This document shows positions 56,188 to 64,000 of a DNA stretch of 64,000 bases, piece by piece. How positions within the stretch are numbered: position 1 is the stretch's first letter; every line of letters starts with the position of its first letter. Under the pieces are notes generated by a model. The model saw only the letters and a list, made by a program, of their open reading frames with translations, ran no database searches and was not told the origin of the DNA. Source of the stretch: an uncultured Eubacteriales bacterium (GTDB lineage Bacteria; Bacillota; Clostridia; Oscillospirales; Oscillospiraceae); contig ONBX01000009.1 of NCBI GenBank assembly GCA_900316205.1, positions 1 through 64,000 of the forward strand. Direction: 5' to 3'. The translations under genes and the position numbers were made by a program.

Positions 56188-57021
56188 CTTTATCTTCGCT
56201 TTTTGCACTTTCCCCAGTTCTAATGGAGTTCTAATATAAACGCGTTTTTCGGGCTTTCACGGTTTGTTGCAATACGAAAGAGAAAAGACAATTCACTCTA
56301 TGACGAAAGAGACAATTTCGGACTGTGAAAGGAGCCGACTCTATGGAAATCACTTAATATATGGGCGGCATGTACTAAGTTGTAACTTTTCAGAACAATT
56401 TCAAAGATTTTTTGTCAAAAGCATCTATAATAAGTAATTTTTTGAAGTAGTTTGGAGGCCGTGTACCAACGGTTTACCAAAAAGCGCTTGACTATGCATT
56501 GAGGCCGGTGCCGTAAAAAAGCACCGGCCTTTTTGTTTTTCCTCCACCCTGCTCCCTTGCAACAGAAAGCTGAAGTTCTTGAAAGGAACGTCTTTAATGA
56601 ATCCCCATCAAAAGAAATACGTGTCGCAAACGGAAGCTGTTTTCTCTTTCCTGAATGACCGCAGAATTCAGATCCCGTGTGAGCAAGAGCTTTCTGAAAA
56701 AGAAGATAGAGAAATGGCATTTAAGAAGAAGGCCTAAAGGCGAATGTTGATCGCATCCTCGGTATAGAAAAGGACGCCGAAATTGAAAAAGATGAACCGA
56801 CTTCGACTCGTTCTTGAACAAAAAGCGTTTCGCAGAAACGCGCAGCCATTGGAGAAATCCAATGTTCCCAGGGGATTGGGGAAGTGCCCCAACAAGCAAA
56901 ATGAGCAGTCCGGCGTACAGCCGAATTGCTCATTTTTGCAAAACTTCATGAAGTTTGCCCTGCTTGCTGACGCTCAAGTCCAGTTTGTGTGGTCGTAAGA
57001 ATTGCCGGCTGAATACGCAAA
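56188..57021. other. Gene-poor stretch beyond attR with decayed remnants
   Basis: No intact gene is visible in these 834 bases. GAAAGGAGCCGACTCT ahead of ATG 56343 resembles a real start, but the frame stops after four codons and is broken further by stops, so it may be a decayed gene. ATG 56597 after GAAAGGAACG opens only 37 codons. A strong terminator lies at 56503-56538. Bases 56895-56940 hold a GAGCA/TGCTC-type inverted repeat, and 56,800-57,000 look like degraded non-coding sequence. Confidence 0.5.
56503..56538 (+). terminator. Intrinsic terminator in the gene-poor stretch
   Basis: GGCCGGTGC / GCACCGGCC with a nine-base loop, followed by TTTTTGTTTTT. It has no intact rightward gene upstream, supporting loss of the gene it once served. 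Confidence 0.85.
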
Positions 57022-59073
57022 CTACGCTGCCAGATCCGTTGCCGCTCTTGCCATGTAGCTGGCAAGCCTCTCCGCCACATTCTGCTGGAGGTTCCGGAAG
57101 AAGAACTGATAATCATAAACGTGGTACGCGCCGTAGGGGAGCCCCGGCACGATCGGGGCGTACTCGGCCGGGTCGACGTCCGTGACCTTCACCGCGCCGC
57201 GCTCGGCGTCAATATAGCAGCCGCAGAGGCTTTCCTGCTCACTACGAATCTCACCGTTGTAGTCGGTAAAGCAGGCGCCGAGATTTTCGCTCTTGTCCGC
57301 AGCGGTCTCGTCGGTCCGCCAGTTGAGGGGATTGATCCCGAACGCCCGCTGTCCGGCGGGGCTGATGAAGGTCTCCGTGACCTCCGGCGCCTCGCAGTCA
57401 AAGCTGATCACAACGCCGAAATCGTCCGCGCCCTGGGCGGGTCGGATCTGCGGGTATTGCGCCGTCAGTTCCTCTGTGCAAGGCCAGCCGATGGCGTAGA
57501 CCGCCACCAGCTGATCGTAGAGTTCCTCGTCGCCGAAGTACTCCTCCAGCAGCCGGTAGCACATATCCGCGCCTTGGGAAAAGCCCGCCAGGACGATGGG
57601 TCTTCCCTCATTTTCATGCTCCAAATACCAAGCAAACGCGGCTGACACGTCGCTGTAGGCAAGCTCCATGTAGGGCTCCCACTCCTCCCGATCCAGGCTG
57701 TAGACCTTCATGGCCGCCTGCCGGTAGTAGGGGGCGTACATCCGGGTGCTCTCCTCGTAGATCCCGCGCTCCATGTTCAGCGCGCCGAGGAAGCTGGCCT
57801 TGGTGTCCTCATCGTCCATGGACATGTTGAATTCATCGCTCATGTCCACCGTGGGGCAGATCAGGAAGAGATCGGCGTCCTTGTCTTCCCCGATGCCGAA
57901 GTAAGCCCAGTTATCCGCGTCGGCATAGTCCAAAGCGTCCTGCGCGGGGGTCTGCGCCGCCGAAAGCTGAATGTCGGCAGGAACGTACTGTTCGGCTGCC
58001 TTCGTGATGCCGTCCGGATAGATCTGCGCAAAATCGGTCTTCATCGAGATCGGGATAAAGCCCTTGGCAAGATAGTCGGCGGATTTTGCCTCCCAATCCT
58101 GCGTACCCCACTCACGCTCGTTGTCATCGGCGACAATCATATACGCCTGCGCGAGATAGGGGTTCCGCGCATCAATGGCGTAGTTCATCATGCTGGTGTC
58201 GCTGCCGCTGTTGCCGAAGGCCAGCACCGGACGCTTGCCGATCTCGCGCTCGACGTAGATCGACTTGTTGCCGTTCAGGTTTTTCTGGATAAAACCGCCG
58301 GTCAGAACGAGCTCGTCGCCGTTTTCATACTTGAAGTCCATGTTGGACGGCTCGTCCTCGTGGCCTCTTTGCTTTACCTCAAAATCGGTGCCGATCACAT
58401 GCTCCGGTTCCACATAGTCCCGGATCGGGGAGTTGGCAAGGATGGCGCGGGTGGTGGTGCGCTCGGTACCGCTAATGACCCAGATCTCAAAACCGTTATC
58501 ATAGAGATATTTCACAAGCTCCGCCATCGGCAGGTAGAAATTGTCTATGTAGCGCATGTTGTCGAAGCTCGCGGTCTTTTTCTGCCCGAACTCTACCGCA
58601 TAGTTGTAAAACTCTTCCACGGTCATGCCTGCGTAGGCTTTTGCAAAGTTTCTTGCCAGCGTCTCGTCGGCAAGATACCCGGGCCGGATCGACGCGGCGA
58701 CCGCTTTCAGCTCATCCGAAACGCGCTCGGGGTGGTCGTAGAGGCAGTATTCGATGAACATCATCGTGTCATAGTAGGTATAGAAGGTCTCGCACGCGAG
58801 TGTACCGTCCATATCGAACACAGCGATGCGATCTTCGACGGGGATATAATCTGCTCCGCCCTCTTGCGTGACGGCGCTGACGTAGTCGATCAGACTGTTC
58901 TTCGCGCCGGTTCCTTCGTTCCAAAGAGAAAGCGGGTCATTCCCGGCAAGCAGCTCAGCCGCGGCAGCGCTCTTCTTCCAGCCCACGCCGAGCGCATACA
59001 GAATACTGACAACCAGCAGCAGGCAGATCGCCGTAACGGCAAGGCCTCTCCAGGTTTTCAACTGTTTTTCCAT
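57022..59073 (-). CDS. HAD phosphatase fused to a DUF3089 alpha/beta-hydrolase domain, membrane-anchored
   Basis: A 683-residue protein. An N-terminal helix (about 10-30, GLAVTAICLLLVVSILYALGVG) anchors it outside. Residues about 60-360 are a HAD-family phosphatase: 'IAVFDMDGTLAC' (D87, D89), 'WVISGTERTT' motif II and 'VLAFGNSGSDTSM' motif IV. Residues about 370-683 match DUF3089, with 'DADLFLICPTVDM' and the nucleophile 'LAGFSQGADMCYRLL' near 495. Both domains look intact. ATG 59073 follows AGAGGAGCAAGGAA; the longer frame is unsupported. It ends a leftward operon. Function is unknown; removal of phosphate and an acyl group from one extracellular substrate is a guess. Confidence 0.85.
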   Translation of the reverse strand: MEKQLKTWRGLAVTAICLLLVVSILYALGVGWKKSAAAAELLAGNDPLSLWNEGTGAKNSLIDYVSAVTQEGGADYIPVEDRIAVFDMDGTLACETFYTYYDTMMFIEYCLYDHPERVSDELKAVAASIRPGYLADETLARNFAKAYAGMTVEEFYNYAVEFGQKKTASFDNMRYIDNFYLPMAELVKYLYDNGFEIWVISGTERTTTRAILANSPIRDYVEPEHVIGTDFEVKQRGHEDEPSNMDFKYENGDELVLTGGFIQKNLNGNKSIYVEREIGKRPVLAFGNSGSDTSMMNYAIDARNPYLAQAYMIVADDNEREWGTQDWEAKSADYLAKGFIPISMKTDFAQIYPDGITKAAEQYVPADIQLSAAQTPAQDALDYADADNWAYFGIGEDKDADLFLICPTVDMSDEFNMSMDDEDTKASFLGALNMERGIYEESTRMYAPYYRQAAMKVYSLDREEWEPYMELAYSDVSAAFAWYLEHENEGRPIVLAGFSQGADMCYRLLEEYFGDEELYDQLVAVYAIGWPCTEELTAQYPQIRPAQGADDFGVVISFDCEAPEVTETFISPAGQRAFGINPLNWRTDETAADKSENLGACFTDYNGEIRSEQESLCGCYIDAERGAVKVTDVDPAEYAPIVPGLPYGAYHVYDYQFFFRNLQQNVAERLASYMARAATDLAA

Positions 59074-59086
59074 TTCCTTGCTCCTC

Positions 59087-59644
59087 TTATTTCCTTTGTT
59101 CGATCTCTCTGATCGTATTCGCCACGATGCGTTCCGCGTCATACCCCTGTACATCCAGCATTTCGGCCACGATCCGTTCCGTTTCCGGGATACCGAAATA
59201 ATCCTGCGCCAAAGTACGGATATACGCATAGCTGAAATCCGGGACATAGGGGCCTCCTGCCGTGGTCACATACCACAGCTTTCTCGCCCGGCACAGGCCG
59301 TGGGGCAGCCCCTCTTCCGTATATTCGGAGACCAGCCCCGTCACATAGATGTTTTCGAGATACAGCTTTAAGATCGCCGGGAAAGACAGATCCCAATAAG
59401 GCGCGGCGATCACGATCTCGTCCGCGCGCTGAAACTGTCTCGCCAAGCGAAACATGGGATCGGAATACTCGCGTCTTTCGATCAATTCTGTCCGCCTGTT
59501 AAGCCTTTCCTCGGTGAGAGGGTGCAAGTCCTCCTCCGAGAGTTTTACTTCCTCCGACGCACCTCCGAGGCGCTTGAGCAAGGATTTTGCCAGCCGCTCT
59601 GTTCTGGATCCCTCTCGCGCACAGACATTCACATATAAGACCAT
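59087..59644 (-). CDS. Flavodoxin-fold NAD(P)H-dependent oxidoreductase
   Basis: A 185-residue protein of the Flavodoxin_2 family (quinone reductase/azoreductase type). The phosphate-binding N-terminus is 'VNVCAREGSRTERLAKSLL', 'IVIAAPYWDLSFPAILKLYLENI' is the family's central signature, and 'TTAGGPY' contacts the flavin ring. It reduces quinones, azo compounds or other small acceptors with NAD(P)H via FMN. It sits 13 bases upstream of the HAD-DUF3089 gene in the same leftward operon. Confidence 0.9.
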   Translation of the reverse strand: MVLYVNVCAREGSRTERLAKSLLKRLGGASEEVKLSEEDLHPLTEERLNRRTELIERREYSDPMFRLARQFQRADEIVIAAPYWDLSFPAILKLYLENIYVTGLVSEYTEEGLPHGLCRARKLWYVTTAGGPYVPDFSYAYIRTLAQDYFGIPETERIVAEMLDVQGYDAERIVANTIREIEQRK

Positions 59645-59656
59645 TGCTTGTAGTGT

Positions 59657-59974
59657 TTATTGCTTGACCATCAAAACGTATTTCGGCTTCTCCGGCAGGT
59701 ATTTCACGCGAAGCTGCGTGCCTTCCGTGATAAAACGCGGCGGGTTGCCCAGCTTGGCCTCAACGGTCTCTCCGGATTCATTTTTGTACTTGACAAAATA
59801 CTCGTAATCCGTGGTCCGATTGCCGTCGCTGTCCTGCCCTTCAACTTCCTTGATGCGGGAGAGAACCGCGTCGACTTCGATGCCCTTTTCGTTGATGGCT
59901 TTGCTGCGCTTGTAGTTGTAAATGAAGCCGATAATTACTACGAGAACAATGACACCGATGACAACATACAACAT
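59657..59974 (-). CDS. Small membrane-anchored protein, DUF3592-like
   Basis: A 105-residue protein. One N-terminal helix (about 2-21, LYVVIGVIVLVVIIGFIYNY) is followed by a small beta-rich domain: 'GIEVDAVLSRIKEVEGQDSDGNRTTDYEYFVKYKNESGETVEAKL...LRVKYLPEKPKYVLM'. The alternation of YEYFVKY, GTQLRVKYLPEKP and a final hydrophobic strand resembles DUF3592. GGAGG precedes the ATG. Function is unknown. It is part of the leftward operon. Confidence 0.65.
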   Translation of the reverse strand: MLYVVIGVIVLVVIIGFIYNYKRSKAINEKGIEVDAVLSRIKEVEGQDSDGNRTTDYEYFVKYKNESGETVEAKLGNPPRFITEGTQLRVKYLPEKPKYVLMVKQ

Positions 59975-60024
59975 TTTATTATCCTCCTTGATTTCAATTC
60001 TTTCCTTTTGATCATGGATTTTGG

Positions 60025-60741
60025 TCAGACTCCGTCATCATCCTGCATCTGCCCAGCAAGGACATACAGATCGTAATAGTCATCGTACAGGCCAAGGCAG
60101 GCATCCATTCCAGAGTTGACGCTGAAGGATTTTTCCAGCACCATCTCCCATGAGCCATATTGTTCAAAGAGTTCGTCCGGCAGGGGTCCTTCCTCATGCC
60201 CGTATTTCTCAAGATTCCGAGCCTTCATTGCCTCCAGGCCTTCCGGGTCGCCGTTGTAAGCTGCCATGCGGAGTTCATTGCGTAGCGTACTCACTGCGCG
60301 GGCAATCTCTTCGATCTCCTTATCCGCTACACGCATCTTGCCAAGGAGATCATACATTTCTGCAAAGCTGTCATGGTAGGCAAGGCGCTCCTGCCGTCCC
60401 GCCTCCACTACCCCCGGGTCAGACCAGTCCATTTCTGCATACTGCTTCAGACTGCCGGTCTCGCTGGGACGAAAGCCATAGACAGCCGTTTCGTCTGCGA
60501 CGATATCAGCCATGGCGGACGGGTTGAGCTGCGGATCGTGCTCATAAGAGAATGCTTCTGCTTTCTCCTCAGGCACGCTGTTTTCGCTTTCGCTGCTTGG
60601 TACCGCGGTTTTGGGAGAAGCCGGAGACGCGATTTCGGGTGTTCGCGCCGCATCAGTCTTCTTATTCCCGCACCCTGCCAACAACACAGCCACAAGAGTA
60701 AGGATAAGCAGCCAGGATAGGGCTTTTCTTGTGCAAGTCAT
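60025..60741 (-). CDS. Secreted lipoprotein of unknown function
   Basis: A 238-residue protein with a signal peptide and lipobox (LLAGC, Cys about 24), a Ser/Pro/Glu-rich linker (about 30-62) and a helical acidic domain ('IVADETAVYGFRPSETGSLKQYAEMDWSDPGVVEAGRQERLAYHDSFAEMYDLL...', then 'GPLPDELFEQYGSWEMVLEKSFSVNSGMDACLGLYDDYYDLYVL'). I do not recognise the family. It follows the STAS gene by eight bases, so the two are cotranscribed. No obvious RBS is seen, suggesting coupled translation. Confidence 0.75.
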   Translation of the reverse strand: MTCTRKALSWLLILTLVAVLLAGCGNKKTDAARTPEIASPASPKTAVPSSESENSVPEEKAEAFSYEHDPQLNPSAMADIVADETAVYGFRPSETGSLKQYAEMDWSDPGVVEAGRQERLAYHDSFAEMYDLLGKMRVADKEIEEIARAVSTLRNELRMAAYNGDPEGLEAMKARNLEKYGHEEGPLPDELFEQYGSWEMVLEKSFSVNSGMDACLGLYDDYYDLYVLAGQMQDDDGV

Positions 60742-60749
60742 TTTCTGTT

Positions 60750-61046
60750 TTACTCAATCGGCAGGAAGTCCGAAAAGCCGGTGACCTCAAAGACTTCTTT
60801 CACCAGTTCGTTGGCGTTCGTGACCTTCATTTTGCCTTTGTTGCGCATGGTCTTGAAGGCAGACAGCAGCACGCGAAGCCCGGCGGAGGAGATGTACTCC
60901 AGCTTGCTGAGGTCAATGATCAGATCCGTGACACCGGCTAGGCTGTTCTTCAGTTCTTCCTCCAACTGCGGCGCCGTCGTGGTGTCCAGGCGGCCCTCCA
61001 GCGCGACGACCAGGTTCTTCTCGTTCAGATTCTTCTCGATCTTCAT
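60750..61046 (-). CDS. STAS-domain anti-sigma factor antagonist
   Basis: A 98-residue STAS protein. 'VVALEGRLDTTTAPQLEEELKNSL', 'LIIDLSKLEYISSAGLRVLLSAFKTM' with the phosphorylatable Ser of the SSAGLR motif, and 'FEVTGFSDFLPIE' are all as in SpoIIAA/RsbV. When unphosphorylated such proteins bind RsbW-like kinases and free a sigma factor or other partner. No sigma factor is visible. The nearest candidate kinase is the RsbW-like domain on the ABC ATPase at 63119-64000. A second, mutated STAS gene lies upstream at 62648-62947. Confidence 0.93.
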   Translation of the reverse strand: MKIEKNLNEKNLVVALEGRLDTTTAPQLEEELKNSLAGVTDLIIDLSKLEYISSAGLRVLLSAFKTMRNKGKMKVTNANELVKEVFEVTGFSDFLPIE

Positions 61047-61061
61047 TACATGTTCCTCCTG

Positions 61062-62573
61062 TTAAGCTCCCTTGTCAGATCGGTTCCTGATTCGTTTCCG
61101 GCTGGAAGAGATCGCTTTCTCCGGGCAGACCAGCACACACAGATGGCAGCCTACGCATTTTCGTCCGTCGAGCACAGGTCTGCGATCGTCTGACAAGCGG
61201 ATCGCCTGATGTCCCCCGTCGGCACAGGAGATCACACAGCGGCCGCATCCGATGCACTTCTCCCGATGAAACTTCGGGAAAACAACGGTGTCGCGTTCCA
61301 GAACATCGGTCGAATCACTGACAGCATCCAGCGCAAGCCCCACCGCCTCGCCGACCTGGGCAAAGCCCTTCTCCGCCAGGTAATAGTTGAGCCCCGCCTT
61401 GAGATCGTCGATGATGCGGTAGCCGTATTGCATCACCGCCGTGGTGACCTGAACGCTGCCCGCACCGAGCAGGATAAACTCCAGCGCGTCTGACCAGGTT
61501 TCCACGCCGCCCATGGCGCTCAGATGCATGCCCTGCAGGGCCGGATTCTGAGCCAATTCCGCGATAAAGCGAAGGGCAATGGGCTTGACGGCGTTGCCGC
61601 TGTAGCCTCCCACGGCGGATTTCCCGTGAACCGCAGGCGAGGAGACATAGGTATGGGGATTCACGCCGATAATGCTCTTGATCGTGTTGATGGCGGCAAG
61701 TCCATCCGCGCCGCCGCGCCTGGCCGCCTCGGCCGCGGGGCTCATCACGGCCACATTCGGCGTGAGCTTTGCCAGGATCGGGAGCTTCGTTCCGCGTCTT
61801 GCCGCGGCGGTAAAGCGCTCGACCAGCTCCGGCACCTGGCCGATATCCGAGCCCAGGCCGCCGTCCGCCATGTTGGGGCAGGAGAAGTTCAGTTCAATGG
61901 CGTCTGCGCCGTTTTCCTCGCAGAGCCGGGAGAGCTCCTCCCACTCCGCGTCGTTCTGGCCCATGATGGAGGCCAGAATGAATTTGTTGGGATAGTTCTC
62001 TTTCAGGCGGCGGAAGATCTCCATGTTCTCCGCCACACTGTGATCGGAGAGCTGTTCGATGTTCTTAAAGCCGATGATGCTGCCATTGTCCCCCGTGATG
62101 GCCGAAAAGCGCGGAGAAGCCTCGTGGATCGGGAAGGAGCAGATCGTCTTGAACGCAGCCCCCGCCCAGCCCGCTTCAAAGGCTCTGGCGCACATATCAT
62201 AGGTGCTGGCCACCACCGAGGAGGACAGCAGAAAGGGATTTTCCAGCGGGACGCCGCACAGCTCTGTCCGCAGGCGGTCTTCGTCCTCCGGCACGCCGAT
62301 CTCCAGCTGCGGCTTTACCTCCGCGTGAAGGCGTGTCAGCAGCCTGCGGATCGGAACCTGGTGCGCGCGGACGCAGGCATCCTCGCAGGGCGCCGGGCAA
62401 GCGGCGCAGGGGCTATGCTCCGGGAAGCCTGCTGCCGCCGTTTTTTCATCGTCAAACCAGAGGCAGCACAGGATTCGGGCCGGGTCGAGCGCTTCACAGG
62501 CCGCTGTACAGGGCGCATCCTTACACAGGGCGCAGCGGAGCAGCTCCGAACGGGTTATGTGTCTTTCAAACAT
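61062..62573 (-). CDS. PreA-like dihydropyrimidine/dihydroorotate dehydrogenase-type flavoprotein with Fe-S domains
   Basis: A 503-residue protein in three parts. Residues about 10-95 are a Cys-rich GltD/PreT-like Fe-S region ('CALCKDAPCTAAC', 'CAACPAPCEDACVRAHQVPIRRLL'). Residues 105-425 are an FMN-binding TIM barrel ('GVPLENPFLLSSS', 'AIELNFSCPNM', 'LAKLTPNV', 'GVETWSDALEFILLGAGSVQV'). The C-terminus has two [4Fe-4S] motifs (CIGCGRCVISC and CVGCHLCVLVC). PreA normally forms the catalytic subunit of NAD-dependent dihydropyrimidine dehydrogenase with a separate PreT. Having the N-terminal Fe-S segment fused to the barrel without the FAD/NAD part is unusual. ATG 62573 follows AAGGGGTGAACCAG. 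Confidence 0.85.
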   Translation of the reverse strand: MFERHITRSELLRCALCKDAPCTAACEALDPARILCCLWFDDEKTAAAGFPEHSPCAACPAPCEDACVRAHQVPIRRLLTRLHAEVKPQLEIGVPEDEDRLRTELCGVPLENPFLLSSSVVASTYDMCARAFEAGWAGAAFKTICSFPIHEASPRFSAITGDNGSIIGFKNIEQLSDHSVAENMEIFRRLKENYPNKFILASIMGQNDAEWEELSRLCEENGADAIELNFSCPNMADGGLGSDIGQVPELVERFTAAARRGTKLPILAKLTPNVAVMSPAAEAARRGGADGLAAINTIKSIIGVNPHTYVSSPAVHGKSAVGGYSGNAVKPIALRFIAELAQNPALQGMHLSAMGGVETWSDALEFILLGAGSVQVTTAVMQYGYRIIDDLKAGLNYYLAEKGFAQVGEAVGLALDAVSDSTDVLERDTVVFPKFHREKCIGCGRCVISCADGGHQAIRLSDDRRPVLDGRKCVGCHLCVLVCPEKAISSSRKRIRNRSDKGA

Positions 62574-62647
62574 CTGGTTCACCCCTTATCTATTGCGCAT
62601 TCCGGGGCAACACGCCTCGTGCGCGATCTTATTGAACAACTCATCCT

Positions 62648-62947
62648 TTATTCGATCGTCAGAATATCCGAGAAGCCGGTGACTTCAAAAATATCCAGAA
62701 TCGTCTCGTTCACATGGAGAACCTTCATTTCTCCCTGCCTGTTCATGACCTTCTGGGCGGAGAGCAGCACCCTCAGCCCGGCGGAGGAGATATATTCCAG
62801 CGCCGCCATGTCGATGGTCAGGGCGGTCACGCCGTCCAGAGACGCTTTCAGCTCCTATTCCAGCTCCGGCGCCGTGGTGGTGTCCAATCGCCCAGCCAAG
62901 GCGACGGTCAGTTCGGATGCGTTGGTTGTTTTCTCAATGTTCAGCAT
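62648..62947 (-). pseudogene. STAS-domain paralogue interrupted by an in-frame amber codon
   Basis: From ATG 62947, after AGGAGGAAAG, the frame reads MLNIEKTTNASELTVALAGR LDTTTAPELE, then TAG at 62857-62855, then ELKASLDGVTALTIDMAAL...YISSAGLR to the stop at 62648. Alignment with the STAS protein at 60750-61046 shows that codon 31 corresponds to a Glu, so a GAG-to-TAG change explains it. All else is intact, including the Ser site. It may be a recent nonsense mutation, a recoded stop, or a sequencing error. A short product could restart at Met41. Confidence 0.88.
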
Positions 62948-63118
62948 GTTCTTTCCTCCTGTTTCGTTAGTTTTGGATTTCTTTGTTCTAATTCATTTAT
63001 ATGAGCGTTTTGGTGTTCATTCGGTTTATGTAAGCTTCCTTTTACTCGGCCTATATTATACACCAAGTTGACCCATCTGTAATGAGCTGTTCCTGTTATT
63101 TCGTCAAAGTTTATCCTC

Positions 63119-64000
63119 TCATGCTTTTTCCCGAATCAGAACGCGAACGACGTTGCCGGCTTCTCTCTCGGGGTCAAAGGAAAAGGCCAGATCATCAACA
63201 GCCCGTTTCAGGACCATGTAGGATAGTTCGTTATCCCCCTCCGCCGGGTCGAAACGCTCCCCGCCGTAGGCAACGGTCACCGTCACCTGCTCCTCCGTGG
63301 GGGCATATTCCAGCGTCACATGGATGGGTGTTTTCCCCAGCAGCGGCAGCAGCATTTGCTGCCCCAGTTCCTCGAAAGCAAGACGAATGCGATACTTCGT
63401 GCGAGGAGGAATATCGTTCTGCATACAGTAGCGGTCGATCTCCGCTCCGGCACCGATAAAGTCGTAGTCGCGGCTTTCAACGTTGAGTTCCAGAACCTTT
63501 AGCTTCTTGATAAAGCGCCGTGTCAGCTCCTTTTTAGGATGATCGAAGATCTGCTCCGGCGTGCCGTCCTCATAAATGCCGCCCTCGTCCATATAGAACA
63601 CCCTGTTGCAGATGGCGCGGGCAAAGTTCATTTCGTGGGTAACGATCATCATGGTCTTGCCGCTTTGCGCAAGATCACGGATGACCGCCTGCACTTCGCC
63701 TACCATGGTGGGGTCGAGGGCGCTGGTCGGCTCATCCAGCAATACCACATCCGGATCCATGGCCAGCGTCCGCGCGATGGCCACGCGCTGCTTTTGCCCG
63801 CCGGAGAGCTGCTCGGGATACTGGAATTCCCGCCCGGCGAGGCCGACACGCCGTAACAGCGCCATGCCGGTATCATAGGCCTCTTGCTTTGACTTTTTCA
63901 GAATGTCCATGGGTGCGAGCATCAGATTCTCAATGACCGTCAAATGCCCAAACAGGTTGAAGGACTGGAAGACCATGCCCATCCTGCGCCTCGCCAGCGT
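63119..64000 (-). CDS. Amino-acid-type ABC transporter ATPase fused to an RsbW-like ATPase domain (5' end outside window)
   Basis: At least 293 residues are visible; the Walker A lies beyond the edge. The ABC part is of GlnQ/HisP type: '[20 protein letters not shown]' (Q-loop), signature '[17 protein letters not shown]', Walker B '[13 protein letters not shown]', H-loop '[11 protein letters not shown]'. After the normal end ('[19 protein letters not shown]') a ~130-residue extension follows. Its '[34 protein letters not shown]' and '[26 protein letters not shown]' match the N-box and later regions of GHKL anti-sigma kinases. The neighbouring STAS genes are natural partners, so transporter activity may be coupled to a partner-switch. 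Confidence 0.85.
   Translation of the reverse strand, partial: TLARRRMGMVFQSFNLFGHLTVIENLMLAPMDILKKSKQEAYDTGMALLRRVGLAGREFQYPEQLSGGQKQRVAIARTLAMDPDVVLLDEPTSALDPTMVGEVQAVIRDLAQSGKTMMIVTHEMNFARAICNRVFYMDEGGIYEDGTPEQIFDHPKKELTRRFIKKLKVLELNVESRDYDFIGAGAEIDRYCMQNDIPPRTKYRIRLAFEELGQQMLLPLLGKTPIHVTLEYAPTEEQVTVTVAYGGERFDPAEGDNELSYMVLKRAVDDLAFSFDPEREAGNVVRVLIREKA

Noticed and set aside
56597..56710. 37-codon open frame after GAAAGGAACG
   Set aside because: Short, unrecognisable, AT-rich and located in a decayed stretch; evidence is too weak to call a gene.

Overview
The window looks like chromosomal DNA of a GC-rich gut Clostridia, most likely an Oscillospiraceae-type anaerobe. The evidence is the codon usage, the strong GGAGG ribosome binding sites, an acyl-CoA dehydratase activase-type C-terminus, system II cytochrome c maturation next to a nitrite reductase, DUF975 and TnpV families, and GC-rich hairpin repeats between genes. 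No species is claimed.

Bases 1-17,096 are core chromosome. They hold the end of an acyl-CoA dehydratase activase-like gene with an orphan acetyl-CoA-synthase-beta-like protein; a zinc-ribbon membrane protein; rpiB; a DUF4015 protein; an nrfA-resB-resC block in which NrfA carries an N-terminal FMN-binding domain; a flotillin-like protein; an Ig-like lipoprotein; upp; tsaE-tsaB; rodA; a DUF975 protein; and tRNA-Leu(CAG).

Bases 17,097-56,141 (about 39 kb) form an integrative mobilizable island inserted in the 3' half of that tRNA-Leu gene. A 58-bp copy of the tRNA 3' end lies at the far boundary, and paired CATCCAACAA repeats sit inside both ends. The left third is the mobility and replication module: tyrosine integrase, excisionase-like protein, SF3 helicase, MobV relaxase with a candidate oriT, a small ParR/StbB-like protein, a ParM-like ATPase, a stand-alone CHC2 zinc-finger protein, a toxin-antitoxin cassette between 28-bp direct repeats, and a 1,024-residue two-barrel polymerase with hallmarks of the YonO/eukaryotic RdRP superfamily, coupled to an unknown protein. 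The polymerase is the most remarkable gene in the window.

The rest of the island is sugar-catabolic cargo. A leftward operon (esterase, tannase/feruloyl esterase-like, GPH transporter, GH78 rhamnosidase) diverges from a rightward operon (TetR regulator, esterase, beta-lactamase-fold esterase, metallo-beta-lactamase-fold hydrolase, GH43) across a perfect 44-bp palindrome, the probable TetR operator. After two membrane-anchored alpha/beta hydrolases comes an AraC regulator with repeated putative binding sites. It diverges from an eight-gene operon: DUF4432 epimerase, fucose-isomerase family, FGGY kinase, class II aldolase, GH3, aldo/keto reductase, DUF336 and a second GPH transporter. The cargo glycosidases and esterases of these operons lack signal peptides, so the inferred strategy is import of small acylated glycosides, intracellular de-acylation and de-glycosylation, then isomerase-kinase-aldolase catabolism. 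An AAA/DUF4143 gene, a gene fragment and tnpV close the island.

Bases 56,142-64,000 are flanking chromosome: a gene-poor stretch, then a leftward cluster. In transcription order this is an ABC-transporter ATPase fused to an RsbW-like domain, a STAS gene broken by an amber codon, a PreA-like flavoprotein, an intact STAS protein, a lipoprotein, a small membrane protein, a flavodoxin-fold oxidoreductase, and a HAD-phosphatase/DUF3089 fusion.
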